Positions 17,849 to 27,092 of a DNA stretch of 64,000 nt are shown here, in pieces. This DNA comes from SXXZ01 sp041177965 (GTDB lineage Bacteria > Verrucomicrobiota > Verrucomicrobiia > Limisphaerales > UBA9464). A program made the translations under genes and the position numbers. The DNA is taken from the NCBI GenBank assembly GCA_041177965.1, contig JBEGWF010000080.1, positions 1 through 64,000 on the forward strand, in the 5' to 3' direction. The notes beneath the pieces are model-generated. The model ran no database searches and had not been told where the DNA came from. It saw only the letters and a list, made by a program, of their open reading frames with translations. Numbering within the stretch: position 1 is the stretch's first letter; the number at the start of each line of letters is the position of its first letter.

Positions 17849-17948
17849 TGGGATCAGTATGGTTTGCGACCGGAGCTTTGCCAACCCCAGTTCCGGAGAG
17901 GACCCGGGCGTTGCTCCCGTGCTTCGGACCGCCAAAGGGCCCGTTCGT

Positions 17949-19199
17949 TCAATCCGACCGCTTGGAAACCGCCCCGGCGCCCCCGGCCGACGCGCCGGGA
18001 GGTCTCCAGACGTAGCGGAACATGAGGACCCGAAGGGCCGCCGTGAGCGGGATGGCCAGGATGCCTCCCAGAAGGCCTCCCAGCAGCGTGGTGCCGACCA
18101 TGACCGAGATGATGATGCTCAGAGGGTGCAGGCCGACACGGTCACCCATGATCTTCGGAGATATGACCAACCCCTCGAGCGTCTGCACCACGGCGAACAC
18201 CGCGAGCACCTCGGCAGGGAGGATCCAACTCCCGGAACTGGCGAAACCCACCAGCAGCGCGGCGACGCAGGTCGTGATGGCCCCCAGGAACGGGATCATG
18301 GTGAGCACCGTCGCCATCAGCCCGATGATGAAGGCGTAGGGCAGCCCGATGATCAGGAAGCCCAGCGTGTAGAGGACCCCATCGCACATGGCCACCAGCA
18401 ACTGGCTGCGGAAGAAGACGATCAGATAGTCGTTGATGGACCTCAGGATGAACACCAACTCGTCCTTGAACTCCGAATTGCGCACGGGCAGGTAGTCGGT
18501 CCACTCCCTCTCGATGCCCCGCTTTTCGAGCAGGAAGTAGAAGGCGTACACCGGGACGAGGAACAGCCCGGCCAGGATGCCCAACCCACCGCTCACCCTG
18601 CCCAACTGCTCGAGGAACCAGGCACCGCCGGCCGGCAGGAGATTCACCACCCAGTTCGAGGCCGATTTCAGCGACAGCAACGCCGTGGATTCTTTGGCAG
18701 CCGGTTGGGCCGGATCCGGAGAGACCGGATCGACGGTTCCGGTCGATGCGCCGCCGGCGGGGTGGGCACCCCGCAATTCGAGGAGCTTGCGCACCACCAC
18801 CGGGGGATTGGTCGTCCATGACTCCATCTCACGCTGGAAGTTCCGGGAGTAGTGCGGAACCCGCTCGGCGAACTGGCGGGTCTCGCGGAAGACCTGGGGC
18901 ACCACGCTGGCGAGGAGTCCGGCGACCAGCACCAGGGCGGAGAGGAAGACCAGCGTGATGGCCCGGGCCCGCGGCACGCCCCGCCCCTCGATGAAATCCA
19001 CCACCGGATCCAGCAGGTAGGCCAGCACTCCGGCCAAAGCCAGCGGCCACAGCACGGGAGACAGGACGCCCAACACCTGTCCGATGCCCCAGACGGCCCC
19101 GGCGATCAACGACAACATCACCGCGATGGCCAATGCGGTGAGCGTCCACCACAGGATGCGGACCTGGGTCGGATGCGGCGGCGGCGAGGAAGGTGTCAC
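17949..19199 (-). CDS. AI-2E family transporter (permease)
   Basis: A 416-residue membrane protein of the AI-2E/YhhQ-PerM superfamily (PF01594), homologues of which move quorum signals or sodium/lithium and protons. The pattern fits: an N-terminal pair of membrane helices with LWPLALAGVLAYLLDPVVDF, a large soluble loop (about 110-215), then five helices with GLPYAFIIGLMATVLTMIPF and the late GVAALLVG... VQTLEGLVISPKIMGDRVGL block. The loop is larger than usual because of an insert with ...GASTGTVDPVSPDPAQP. Start is GTG at 19199, 9 bases after the proC stop region, so the two genes form a unit with proC first. Confidence 0.9.
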   Translation of the reverse strand: MTPSSPPPHPTQVRILWWTLTALAIAVMLSLIAGAVWGIGQVLGVLSPVLWPLALAGVLAYLLDPVVDFIEGRGVPRARAITLVFLSALVLVAGLLASVVPQVFRETRQFAERVPHYSRNFQREMESWTTNPPVVVRKLLELRGAHPAGGASTGTVDPVSPDPAQPAAKESTALLSLKSASNWVVNLLPAGGAWFLEQLGRVSGGLGILAGLFLVPVYAFYFLLEKRGIEREWTDYLPVRNSEFKDELVFILRSINDYLIVFFRSQLLVAMCDGVLYTLGFLIIGLPYAFIIGLMATVLTMIPFLGAITTCVAALLVGFASSGSWILPAEVLAVFAVVQTLEGLVISPKIMGDRVGLHPLSIIISVMVGTTLLGGLLGGILAIPLTAALRVLMFRYVWRPPGASAGGAGAVSKRSD

Positions 19200-19208
19200 A
19201 GGCGCTCT

Positions 19209-20018
19209 TCAGGACAGGGACTTGGACTTGTCGGCCGCGGCCCGGACGGCGCCGATCAATGCCGCCCGCACCCCGCCCTTCTCCAACGCGTGGATGGCCT
19301 CGATGGTGGTTCCACCGGGACTGCACACGGCATCCTTGAGGGCTCCGGGGTGTTGGCCCGTCTCGAGGACCATCTTGGCGGCCCCCAGGAGCGTCTGAGC
19401 GGCCAACCGTTGCGCGATGTCGCGCGGCAGGCCCGCGGCCACTCCGCCGTCGGCCAGCGCCTCGATCATCAGAAATCCGTAGGCGGGACCGCTGCCGCTG
19501 ACACCTGTGACCGCATCGAGCAGTTTCTCCTTCACCTCCAATGCCAGTCCGACCGAGCCGAGGATCCGCTGGACCAACTCGGCGTCGGCACGCGTGGCCG
19601 CGGACCCGAGGGCATAGGCCGAGGCGCTGGCACCGACGAGGGCCGGTGTGTTGGGCATGACCCGCACGATGCGGAGACCGGACGGTCCTGCCGCCTCCAT
19701 GCGGGCCAGGGTCACCCCCGCCGCGATGCTCACCACGAGGTGGCGTCCGGCGTGCCATGCGGCGGAACACTCGCCGAGAAGTCCGACGACCTGGTCGGGT
19801 TTCACGGACAGCACCACGAGGTCGGAACCCGAAACCACATCGGCATTGCGATCGGTCACGGGCGCGCCGGTCGCCCGCGCGAAGGCCTCCCTTGCGGCCG
19901 GGATCGGATCGCTCGCCAGGACGTCCTGGGCGCGGACCACGCCGGCCTCGATCACCCCCCGAGCGAGGGCCGTGGCCATCTTGCCCGCGCCCAGGAAACC
20001 GATGGAGATTCGATTCAT
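19209..20018 (-). CDS. proC: pyrroline-5-carboxylate reductase
   Basis: A 269-residue ProC, catalysing the last step of proline synthesis (pyrroline-5-carboxylate to proline with NAD(P)H). N-terminal Rossmann motif GFLGAGKMA, then VVLSVKPDQV, RVMPNTPALVG and the C-terminal dimerisation signature VTGVSGSGPAYGFLMIEAL with AALIGAVRAA at the end. Length and motifs are normal. It is followed closely by the AI-2E permease on the same strand; no other proline gene is adjacent. Confidence 0.97.
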   Translation of the reverse strand: MNRISIGFLGAGKMATALARGVIEAGVVRAQDVLASDPIPAAREAFARATGAPVTDRNADVVSGSDLVVLSVKPDQVVGLLGECSAAWHAGRHLVVSIAAGVTLARMEAAGPSGLRIVRVMPNTPALVGASASAYALGSAATRADAELVQRILGSVGLALEVKEKLLDAVTGVSGSGPAYGFLMIEALADGGVAAGLPRDIAQRLAAQTLLGAAKMVLETGQHPGALKDAVCSPGGTTIEAIHALEKGGVRAALIGAVRAAADKSKSLS

Positions 20019-20088
20019 GACGGAGCGTTCCTAGCAGCCGCCGCCCCGGGGGGACATCGGAAAAACCACCCCGGTTCTCCACTGCCCG

Positions 20089-20865
<777 letters not shown>

Positions 20866-20971
20866 GCGTGGAAACTGGGGCTTGCCGCGCCGCAACGGAA
20901 GCCCCAAGCACCGCACGGAGCGGATCGACCGGATCGGAGCGGACGGAATGGCCCCGGCCGGGGTGGTGCTC

Positions 20972-22792
20972 CTACCGGGCGGCCGTCACCGGTTTGAGCC
21001 AGACCGCCGGATCGGTATCCCCGCGGATCCAATCGACGATCATGCCGATCTCCCGCTCCGACAGCCGGCCATCCTTGAGGTAGGAGGGCATCCGGTCGTT
21101 GCGCGAGCCATAGAAGTCGGCGTGGGTCGGGTCGGAGATCAACCGGACCATCCAATCCCTGGAACCCCAACCGGTGAGCGTGGGCGCGGTCGCATCCTCG
21201 TCGGCCTTGCGGAACGCGTGGCAATCGGTGCATCCGAAGGAGGTGGTCACCGCCACCCGCCCCGCCTCGATCAGCGGCTTCCGCGCCGCCGCCGCGGCCC
21301 GGTTCACCGGCAGATCCGCCTCGGCCACCACCGCCTCGATCAGCGATTCCAGCGCGCCGGGATGCTTCGCTTCCAGCTTGGGCAGCTTCTCCTGGACATA
21401 GCGGACCATCTTGCCCGTCCGGAACTTCGTCCCGCCGTAGTAGGCGAGATTCGTCACCCGGCTCGGCGTCAGGAGTCCGCGGAGCCAAGCCGCCGATCCG
21501 AAGTCCTTGAGGTCGGGAGCACTCGCGGGCTCCGACGACACCAACCCCTGCCCGTCGTGGCCGCCATAGCGATGGCAGGAGGCGCAGTGCTGGGAGAAGA
21601 GCCGAGGCCCGACGATGGCCGGGTCTTGCTTCAGGAGCGCCGCGGCGCCCTCCCGCGGAATCCCGCCGGCGCTCTTGATCAGCATCACCACCCGGTCGGC
21701 CTCGGTCCGGGCCTGGGCGACGGCGGCCTGAAAGCCCGGATTCGACGCATCACTGCGCATGGATTTGACCGTCAGCAGGGCCGCTCCCAGAAGCAGCACC
21801 GAGAGGAATCCGAGGTTGAATCGATGCCCCAGTCGCCAGCCGGCGATGAAGGGCATGGCTGCCAACACGCCCATGACGGCCCCGGGGATGAGGATGGCCC
21901 CGACCAGTTCACCGTGATGACCGAACCACTGCGTCAGGAAATCCAATTTCAGGAACTCGAAAAGGAACAGGAAGTACCACTCCGGACGGGCGGCGTTGAA
22001 AGGCTGCGTCGGATCGGCCGGAGCATGCAATTCGGCCCCGTGATGCCGAAGGGTCAGGTACACCACCGTCACGAGCACCGCCATGCAGGCGATGCCGTCC
22101 ATGAGCACCTGATCGGGCCAGAAATTCGCGTCGGGCTTCCGATAGGGCTGCTTGGCCGTGATGCCGTGCCTGCGGAACAGGGCCACATGGGCGGCGATCG
22201 CGGCGATCATCAACCCGGGCAGCACCCCGGCATGGAGGGCGAAGAACCGGGTCAGGGTGTGGTGGCCGTAATCGGAACCGCCCACCACCAGTTTCTGGAG
22301 GGCCGGTCCCACCCCCGGAACGATGCCCACCAGACTCGTGGCGACCTTGGTGGCCCCGAAGCCCTTCTGGTCCCAGGGAAGCAGATAGCCGGTGAGGCCC
22401 AGGCCCAGGGTGATCATCAGCAGCACCACGCCGAACCAGTAGTTGACCTCGCGCGGCGCCTTGTAGGCCCCGTCGATGATGACCTGCAGGAGGTGCAGGA
22501 CCAGCAGCACATGCATGGCCTGGGCCACGAAATGGTGCAACCCGCGCAGGAACCAGCCGCCCGTCATCTCGTGTTGGATGTAGTAGACGCTCTCCCAGGC
22601 CGAGTTCGCGCTCGGGCTGTAGGCCATCCAGAGGAACAGCCCGGTCAGGATCTGGACGAAGAAGCAGAAGCTCAGCGTGCTGCCCCACACATAACGCCAC
22701 CGCGCTCCACCGGGGATCCGCTCGAAGAGCACCTCGTGCAGCAACCCCTGCATCCCGGTCCGTTGATCGATCCAATCGATGACTCTCTTCAT
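20972..22792 (-). CDS. cytochrome b fused to two cytochrome c domains (bc complex)
   Basis: 606 residues. Residues 1-340 are a full-length bacterial cytochrome b: haem ligands His-86, His-100, His-187 and His-202 (spacings 14 and 15, as in b6-type), Q-site motif PEWY at 270-273, and about eight membrane helices. Residues 350-606 are a soluble extension with two haem c sites, CASCH (403-407) and CTDCH (521-525), and a likely Met ligand in NDRMPSYL (about 569). The protein therefore replaces the separate cytochrome c1. The ATG overlaps the Rieske stop by 4 bases, so the pair forms the quinol-oxidising complex of a respiratory chain. Fusions of this kind are known in several phyla. Confidence 0.95.
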   Translation of the reverse strand: MKRVIDWIDQRTGMQGLLHEVLFERIPGGARWRYVWGSTLSFCFFVQILTGLFLWMAYSPSANSAWESVYYIQHEMTGGWFLRGLHHFVAQAMHVLLVLHLLQVIIDGAYKAPREVNYWFGVVLLMITLGLGLTGYLLPWDQKGFGATKVATSLVGIVPGVGPALQKLVVGGSDYGHHTLTRFFALHAGVLPGLMIAAIAAHVALFRRHGITAKQPYRKPDANFWPDQVLMDGIACMAVLVTVVYLTLRHHGAELHAPADPTQPFNAARPEWYFLFLFEFLKLDFLTQWFGHHGELVGAILIPGAVMGVLAAMPFIAGWRLGHRFNLGFLSVLLLGAALLTVKSMRSDASNPGFQAAVAQARTEADRVVMLIKSAGGIPREGAAALLKQDPAIVGPRLFSQHCASCHRYGGHDGQGLVSSEPASAPDLKDFGSAAWLRGLLTPSRVTNLAYYGGTKFRTGKMVRYVQEKLPKLEAKHPGALESLIEAVVAEADLPVNRAAAAARKPLIEAGRVAVTTSFGCTDCHAFRKADEDATAPTLTGWGSRDWMVRLISDPTHADFYGSRNDRMPSYLKDGRLSEREIGMIVDWIRGDTDPAVWLKPVTAAR

Positions 22793-23334
22793 GCGAGGGC
22801 GACCTTTGCCGGGATTCCCGGACGGAAATTCTGGAACCGGAGCCAGACCTTCTGGCCCCGGATTTCGACCCCGAGCGTGTCCATGGCTCGGGGGCTCGGA
22901 GACCGGGGATCGTTGATCGAGCCATCCACGGCGAACGTGCTGTCGTGGCAGGGGCAGAAGAAGGCCTTGCGGTCGGTCTGGTAGTCGATGAAGCAACCCG
23001 CGTGGGGGCAGACCGAATGCAGCGCCACGATGTCGGTCGACGCGGTCCGTCGCAGATACACCACGCCCACGGGCACGGCGGCATCGCGGGTCCACGCGTC
23101 CGAACGCCCGCTGACCACCGTGACCCGCACCGGAGTCCCGTCGGACGGCACGCTCGCGACATCGGCCACCTCGATCCAGTCGGCGCCGCCGCCGGCGCGG
23201 GACAACGGGTCGAGCCAAGCCACCAGTCCGGCTGCCAATGGAACCCCGGCACAGCAGGCTCCGACAGCGCCGGCCGCCGCCTCGGTCAAGAACCGGCGAC
23301 GGGGTCTCGGCGTCGAATCAGGGGATGCATTCAT
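22789..23334 (-). CDS. Rieske iron-sulfur protein of the bc complex
   Basis: 181 residues. The N-terminus is a Tat signal/anchor (PRRRFLTEAAAGAVGACC). The [2Fe-2S] ligands are in CPHAGC (109-114) and CPCHDS (127-132), with the disulfide cysteines present. Start ATG at 23334 is preferred because it leaves a normal signal; an alternative at 23361 adds nine residues. The stop overlaps the cytochrome b start, so this is the first gene of a two-gene operon. The leader region opposite contains the cobalamin riboswitch of the divergent operon. Confidence 0.93.
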   Translation of the reverse strand: MNASPDSTPRPRRRFLTEAAAGAVGACCAGVPLAAGLVAWLDPLSRAGGGADWIEVADVASVPSDGTPVRVTVVSGRSDAWTRDAAVPVGVVYLRRTASTDIVALHSVCPHAGCFIDYQTDRKAFFCPCHDSTFAVDGSINDPRSPSPRAMDTLGVEIRGQKVWLRFQNFRPGIPAKVALA

Positions 23335-23521
23335 GGGAAAACCCGCCATCCATCGGTCCACGACGCGGGCGGCGGCGGACGATGCCCCGGGGTCGGATTT
23401 TTTCCAGCCTGAAGACTGGTATTTTTTTGCAGGCCCAGAGTTTTGAACCTTGATTCGCCCGAGCCTTTGGAGTCTCTAGCACGCAGTTCTTTGACGGGGG
23501 CCTTCCTTTGGAAGGTCCCAC

Positions 23522-23692
23522 ATCAAAACATCGTTGGAAGTGCGGGAACGCCGTGGGAATCGGCGACGGTTGCGCCACTGTATCAGGCAACAGACCCCCT
23601 GGTCGTACACGACAGCCACTGGACGAAGGTCCGGGAAGGCGGGGGCGAGGTTCGAAGCCTGGAGTCAGGATATCGCGCCAGCGATGCTCGTC
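23522..23692 (+). ncRNA. cobalamin (B12) riboswitch
   Basis: The conserved core of the cobalamin aptamer is present in order: GGGAA (23544-23548), CCGTGGGAATCGG (P3 region, 23551-23563), GCGCCACTGTA (23572-23582), GCCACTGG (23615-23622), GGGAAGGC (23633-23640) and the B12 box GAAGCCTGGAGTC (23654-23666). Spacing agrees with the Rfam-type architecture; the outer P1 pairing could not be drawn with certainty, so the ends are approximate. Downstream lie about 250 bases of leader and a four-gene operon with no known B12 gene. B12 riboswitches normally repress on binding, so this operon is expected to be expressed when B12 is scarce. Confidence 0.93.
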
Positions 23693-23748
23693 GGGTTCCG
23701 GCCTCGCGCTGGAACCACTTCGCCGCGAAGCGAAGGATGAGGCCAGTC

Positions 23749-23772
23749 CACCCCGGCCCGTTTGCCGGGGTG
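23749..23772 (+). promoter_or_regulatory. hairpin downstream of the B12 aptamer (possible expression platform)
   Basis: Perfect 9-base arms CACCCCGGC (23749-23757) and GCCGGGGTG (23764-23772) with a 6-base loop, about 57 bases after the aptamer. It is followed by GAAAAC rather than a U-run, so it is not a classical terminator; it could be a factor-dependent stop or a structural element. The remaining 167 bases to the first ATG show a second, weaker hairpin (CCGCCG/CGGCGG near 23896-23914) and no convincing ribosome site. No gene was found in the 23335-23939 stretch. Confidence 0.5.
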
Positions 23773-23939
23773 AAAACATCACGAATGTCTGACGCCTTCA
23801 TTCCCTGTTTTGCCGGTGGATCGAGGGCGTTTTGCATTTCATGGCAAGACTTCCCCTGGCATCCCCGGCCTGGTCTTCATGGACACCCCCTTGGCCCGCC
23901 GCTGAACCCGGCGGACCGTTGCCGTGTGAATCATAGACC

Positions 23940-24803
23940 ATGAACCCCGTCCGTGCCTGCCGGATCCCCGCGTGGGGATGCCTCAAGACCGGAGGCCTTC
24001 TCGCCTCCGTCACCGCCCTGGGCCTCCAGGCCCAATACGCCACCGCCGTGGTCGATTACCGATCCGGAACCGGATTCTCGCCGGGTTACACCAACGCGGT
24101 GTCCGCCCTGGGGATGCCGAGCCGCAGCACGCCGGGCGACTTCGGGGGACCGGTGGATCCGTTCTCCCCGCCCTACACCCGGGAACAACTCGTGAGCATC
24201 GGCGCCGGCGGATCACTGACCCTGCGCTGGGATTCGCCGGTCAGGAACGCCTCCGGAAACCCCTTCGGCCTCGACTTCACGGTGTTCGGAAGCACCGGCT
24301 ACCTGATGACCAACGACTTCGACGCCAACTGGAACCCCATCGGCAAGCCGGCCACCGACGGATCGCTGTTCAACCCCAATTCGGGCACCCAGCGGATCAG
24401 CGTGAGCGCCGATGGCCAGACCTGGTACGTGCTCGATCCGGCGAAGTCCCCGAAGGTGGACCACTACTATCCGACCGATGGATCCGGTGACTTCGGAATC
24501 CCGATGAGCGCCTCCCTCCAGCCCGCCGAGTTCGCCGGCAAGACGATCGACCAGATCCGGGAGCTGTACCGAGGCTCCGCCGGGGGCACGAGCTTCGATC
24601 TGGCATGGGCCATCGACGCGAACGGCAGACAGGCCAGTCTCACCGAAGCCTCCTATGTCCGCATCGATGTCCTGAGCGGCAAGGCGGATATCGACGGTCT
24701 CTCCATGGTCGCCACCGTGCCCGAGCCGCGGGGTTGGGCCCTGATGGCCTGCGCGTCGGCCAGCCTGTGGACCTGGCGACGGTTCTCCCGGAGAAACGCC
24801 TGA
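23940..24803 (+). CDS. PEP-CTERM surface protein, first gene of the B12-regulated operon
   Basis: 287 residues. The N-terminus is a signal peptide (GGLLASVTALGLQA, cleavage near residue 33). The body resembles secreted proteins that describe themselves by an 'F-G-x-D-F-x-V-F-G' core: here LRWDSPVRNASGNPFGLDFTVFGS, with preceding SIGAGGSLTL and following RISVSADGQTWYVL. The last 28 residues are a PEP-CTERM sorting signal: VPEP, a hydrophobic helix (ALMACASASLW), then RRFSRR; exosortase would process it. It directly follows the riboswitch leader and precedes the CWC gene by 14 bases. Corrinoid binding is an inference from regulation only. Confidence 0.88.
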   Translation: MNPVRACRIPAWGCLKTGGLLASVTALGLQAQYATAVVDYRSGTGFSPGYTNAVSALGMPSRSTPGDFGGPVDPFSPPYTREQLVSIGAGGSLTLRWDSPVRNASGNPFGLDFTVFGSTGYLMTNDFDANWNPIGKPATDGSLFNPNSGTQRISVSADGQTWYVLDPAKSPKVDHYYPTDGSGDFGIPMSASLQPAEFAGKTIDQIRELYRGSAGGTSFDLAWAIDANGRQASLTEASYVRIDVLSGKADIDGLSMVATVPEPRGWALMACASASLWTWRRFSRRNA

Positions 24804-24817
24804 GATCGACCCGGTCC

Positions 24818-25180
24818 ATGACTCACCCCGCCTCGGTTTGCGAGGATCGCTGTCCGCTCTGCGGTCAGTCGAATGCCTGCCCCCGGGCTTTCGGCGGCGA
24901 TCCGGCCCCGGAACCCTGCTGGTGTGAATCCATCACGATCCCTCCGGAGGCGCTGGCGGCCATTCCGCCGGCACTCCAGGGGAAGGCTTGCCTCTGCCGG
25001 GCCTGCACTCGCAGCGATGCCGGGAGCACCACTGCCTCGGCCGAGGAGACCGGGGACGATGCCTACTTCACCGAAGATGGACGGATGGTGTTCACCCGTG
25101 CCTACCATCTCCGACGAGGACACTGTTGCGGCAGCGGATGCCGCCACTGCCCCTTCGACCCTCCCCATTCACGCCCTTGA
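24818..25180 (+). CDS. cysteine-rich CWC domain fused to DUF5522
   Basis: 120 residues, 13 of them Cys. Residues 10-65 form a CWC domain (RCPLCGQSNACP, then CWC at 34-36 and CLCRAC at 58-63). Residues 82-115 match DUF5522 (YFTEDGRMVFTRAYHLRRG, then CCGSGCRHCPF at 103-112). Both domains look like small metal-binding folds of unknown function; they are often separate neighbouring genes. There is no signal peptide, so it is cytoplasmic, in contrast to the other three products of the operon. ATG at 24818; the stop overlaps the TTG start of the next gene (TTGA). Confidence 0.9.
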   Translation: MTHPASVCEDRCPLCGQSNACPRAFGGDPAPEPCWCESITIPPEALAAIPPALQGKACLCRACTRSDAGSTTASAEETGDDAYFTEDGRMVFTRAYHLRRGHCCGSGCRHCPFDPPHSRP

Positions 25181-26169
25181 ACCGGCTGTTCCAGCACTGT
25201 CGATCGATCGCTCCGGCGGTGATCGGGCTCGCGTGCATGGGGGTGCGAGTCTCGGGTGGCGCGATCGAGGAAGCCTTCGACACCGACCCGACCTTGCGCG
25301 GCTGGCGCGCCTGGGGCGACGCCTCCCTGTTCGACTGGGACGCTGCCGGGCAACGACTGGGAGTCACCTGGGATTCGTCCCGGACCAACAGTTTTTTTGC
25401 ACTCCCCCTGCCCTCTCCGCTGACGGAAGCCGACGATTTCCGTTTCGCGTTCGACCTCACGCTCCGGTCCCATGCGGTCGGCGTGCAAGCCGGCCAGAGC
25501 GGAACCTTCCAGATCGCCGCCGGCCTGGTCCGGGGTGAGGATGTGCAGACCGGCGGCTATTCCCGGGGCTCGTTTCCCGGTCCCCGGAACACGGTCGAGT
25601 GGACCTGGTTCGGCGAGGCGGGTGCGGTGTCGGCGTCGGTCTCACCGGTCGTCATCCCTTCGGACGGACGCCTGCCTTGGGGCTATGCCGACAGCTACGT
25701 GACGCTGGAGCCCGGCCACCGCTACCGATTCGAGATGGCCTACTCGGCCGCCGACCGCACGGCCCGGATGAGCATGAGCACCGACGGTCAACCCGGACCG
25801 CAACTCATGGACGTGGTGTTGCCGGCCCGGTTCACCCGTTTCCAGGTCGATACCTTCGCCATCAGCAGTTATTCCGGGGCCGGCCAGAATCCGCTGTATG
25901 CCGGTTCAGTCCTCGCCCAGGGCTGGATGGACCAGGTTTCGATCACCGTGCCGGAACCGCCCACGCTGCGTCTCCGCGTCCGCGATGGTGGCGTCGCACT
26001 CGATGGCCGGGCCGGATGGCGCTACCGCCTCGAGGCCTCCGGCGACCTCACCGAGTGGAGCACGGTCGCCGAGACCGTCGCCGCCAAGACCTCGGAACTC
26101 GAATTGTTGGACCTTCGGGATGGATGGTTTCCGGTGCAATTCTATCGCGTGATCGCCATCCGACCATGA
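25177..26169 (+). CDS. secreted protein of the B12-regulated operon
   Basis: 330 residues, not assigned to a known family. It begins with TTG inside the preceding stop (TTGA), which yields a fitting signal peptide (APAVIGLACMGVRVSGG, then AIEEAF). The middle (40-260) looks like a jelly-roll/LamG-like sandwich: FRFAFDLTLRSHAVGV, TVEWTWFGE, GHRYRFEMAYSAADRTARMS, FAISSYSGAG. The last 75 residues carry the verrucomicrobial terminal module seen on many exported proteins (YRLEASGDLTEWSTVAET ... QFYRVIAIRP). VPEP occurs at the domain border but without a sorting helix, so it is not PEP-CTERM. The stop overlaps the next start (ATGA). Confidence 0.82.
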   Translation: MNRLFQHCRSIAPAVIGLACMGVRVSGGAIEEAFDTDPTLRGWRAWGDASLFDWDAAGQRLGVTWDSSRTNSFFALPLPSPLTEADDFRFAFDLTLRSHAVGVQAGQSGTFQIAAGLVRGEDVQTGGYSRGSFPGPRNTVEWTWFGEAGAVSASVSPVVIPSDGRLPWGYADSYVTLEPGHRYRFEMAYSAADRTARMSMSTDGQPGPQLMDVVLPARFTRFQVDTFAISSYSGAGQNPLYAGSVLAQGWMDQVSITVPEPPTLRLRVRDGGVALDGRAGWRYRLEASGDLTEWSTVAETVAAKTSELELLDLRDGWFPVQFYRVIAIRP

Positions 26170-26915
26170 AGCGGATCCCTCCCTTGGCATCGCGTCCGCG
26201 AGTTCAGGCATTCACTTTGATCGAACTCCTCGTGGTCATGGCCGTGATCGCCATCCTGTCGGCGCTGACGCTGCCCGCCTTGGTCCGATCCCGCGGAGCC
26301 GCCCGGGCCACCGTTTGCACCTCGAACCTTCGACAGGTGGGTTTGGCCACTCAACTCTACTGGGATGATCACCGGGGCATCGCCTTCGTCGAGCGTGGGG
26401 CGCGGACCAACCAAGGATGGAACTACTGGTTCGGTTGGCTGGAGGACGGTGCCGAGGGAGAACGGCGTTTCGAACCCGCCGCCGGGGCGCTGTGGCCCTA
26501 CCTGCGATCCCGCGGCGTCGAGGTCTGCCCCGCCCTGAATCGCACCGATCCCCGCTTCAAGAGCAAGGCCCGCGGAGCCGCCTTCGGCTACGGCTACAAC
26601 CTCAGGATCGGCACCCGCGGAGCTTCAGGGATCGCGATCGCCACACTGCGTTCTCCCGCCGGTTGCGCGGTCTTCGCCGATTGCGCCCAGGTCAACGACT
26701 TCCAACCTCCGGCCTCACCCGACCATCCGTTGCTGGAGGAGTTCTACTACTTCGACCTCGAAGGCCCGACCGTTCACTTCAGGCACTCTCGGCGCACTCA
26801 GGCGTGGTTCGCCGATGGCCATGTGGCCGGCACCCTGCCGGCACCCGGTTCCGAAGATCCCCGCCTGCCCACCGAGCACATCGCCCGCCTGCCCGCCGAA
26901 CTGATCCTGCCTTGA
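26166..26915 (+). CDS. pseudopilin-like protein, last gene of the B12-regulated operon
   Basis: 249 residues with a prepilin leader: the cleavage box QAFTLIELLVVMAVIAI places Phe after Ala-15, so the usual Gly at -1 is Ala. The body follows the PVC pseudopilin type: CTSNLRQVGLATQLYWDDH, a Trp/Tyr-rich section, paired Cys (VCPAL, ADCAQ), and a C-terminal WFADGHVAG box. It overlaps the previous gene by 4 bases, so it is probably co-translated. Placement in a B12-controlled unit is unusual for this family, whose partners are normally unclear. Confidence 0.88.
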   Translation: MKRIPPLASRPRVQAFTLIELLVVMAVIAILSALTLPALVRSRGAARATVCTSNLRQVGLATQLYWDDHRGIAFVERGARTNQGWNYWFGWLEDGAEGERRFEPAAGALWPYLRSRGVEVCPALNRTDPRFKSKARGAAFGYGYNLRIGTRGASGIAIATLRSPAGCAVFADCAQVNDFQPPASPDHPLLEEFYYFDLEGPTVHFRHSRRTQAWFADGHVAGTLPAPGSEDPRLPTEHIARLPAELILP

Positions 26916-27092
26916 AGGCGTCCGAACCCGTCGCCGAAGGCGGGTGCGGTCCATCGATGCGAGGGATATCGGACCGTCGGAGATTCCTCTTCCCCTTCCC
27001 GACCCGGAACCGTCCCGAAAACCCCGACCCCATGGGATACCCTGTCGAACGGCTCGATCCGATCAGGCATGGAGGACAGGACTACCCATGAA

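Noticed and set aside
23491..23519. TTGACG at 23491 as the riboswitch promoter
   Set aside because: No acceptable -10 at the right distance, and it would start inside the aptamer; the hairpin CCTTCC-TTT-GGAAGG at 23501-23515 is also there.
23443..23943. A 166-codon open frame across the gap before the PEP-CTERM gene
   Set aside because: It runs straight through the riboswitch aptamer and encodes no recognisable protein; the RNA explanation is far better.
25960..26169. PEP-CTERM signal on the third gene of the B12 operon (VPEP motif)
   Set aside because: VPEP is followed by about 75 residues of folded domain, with no hydrophobic helix and Arg cluster at the C-terminus.
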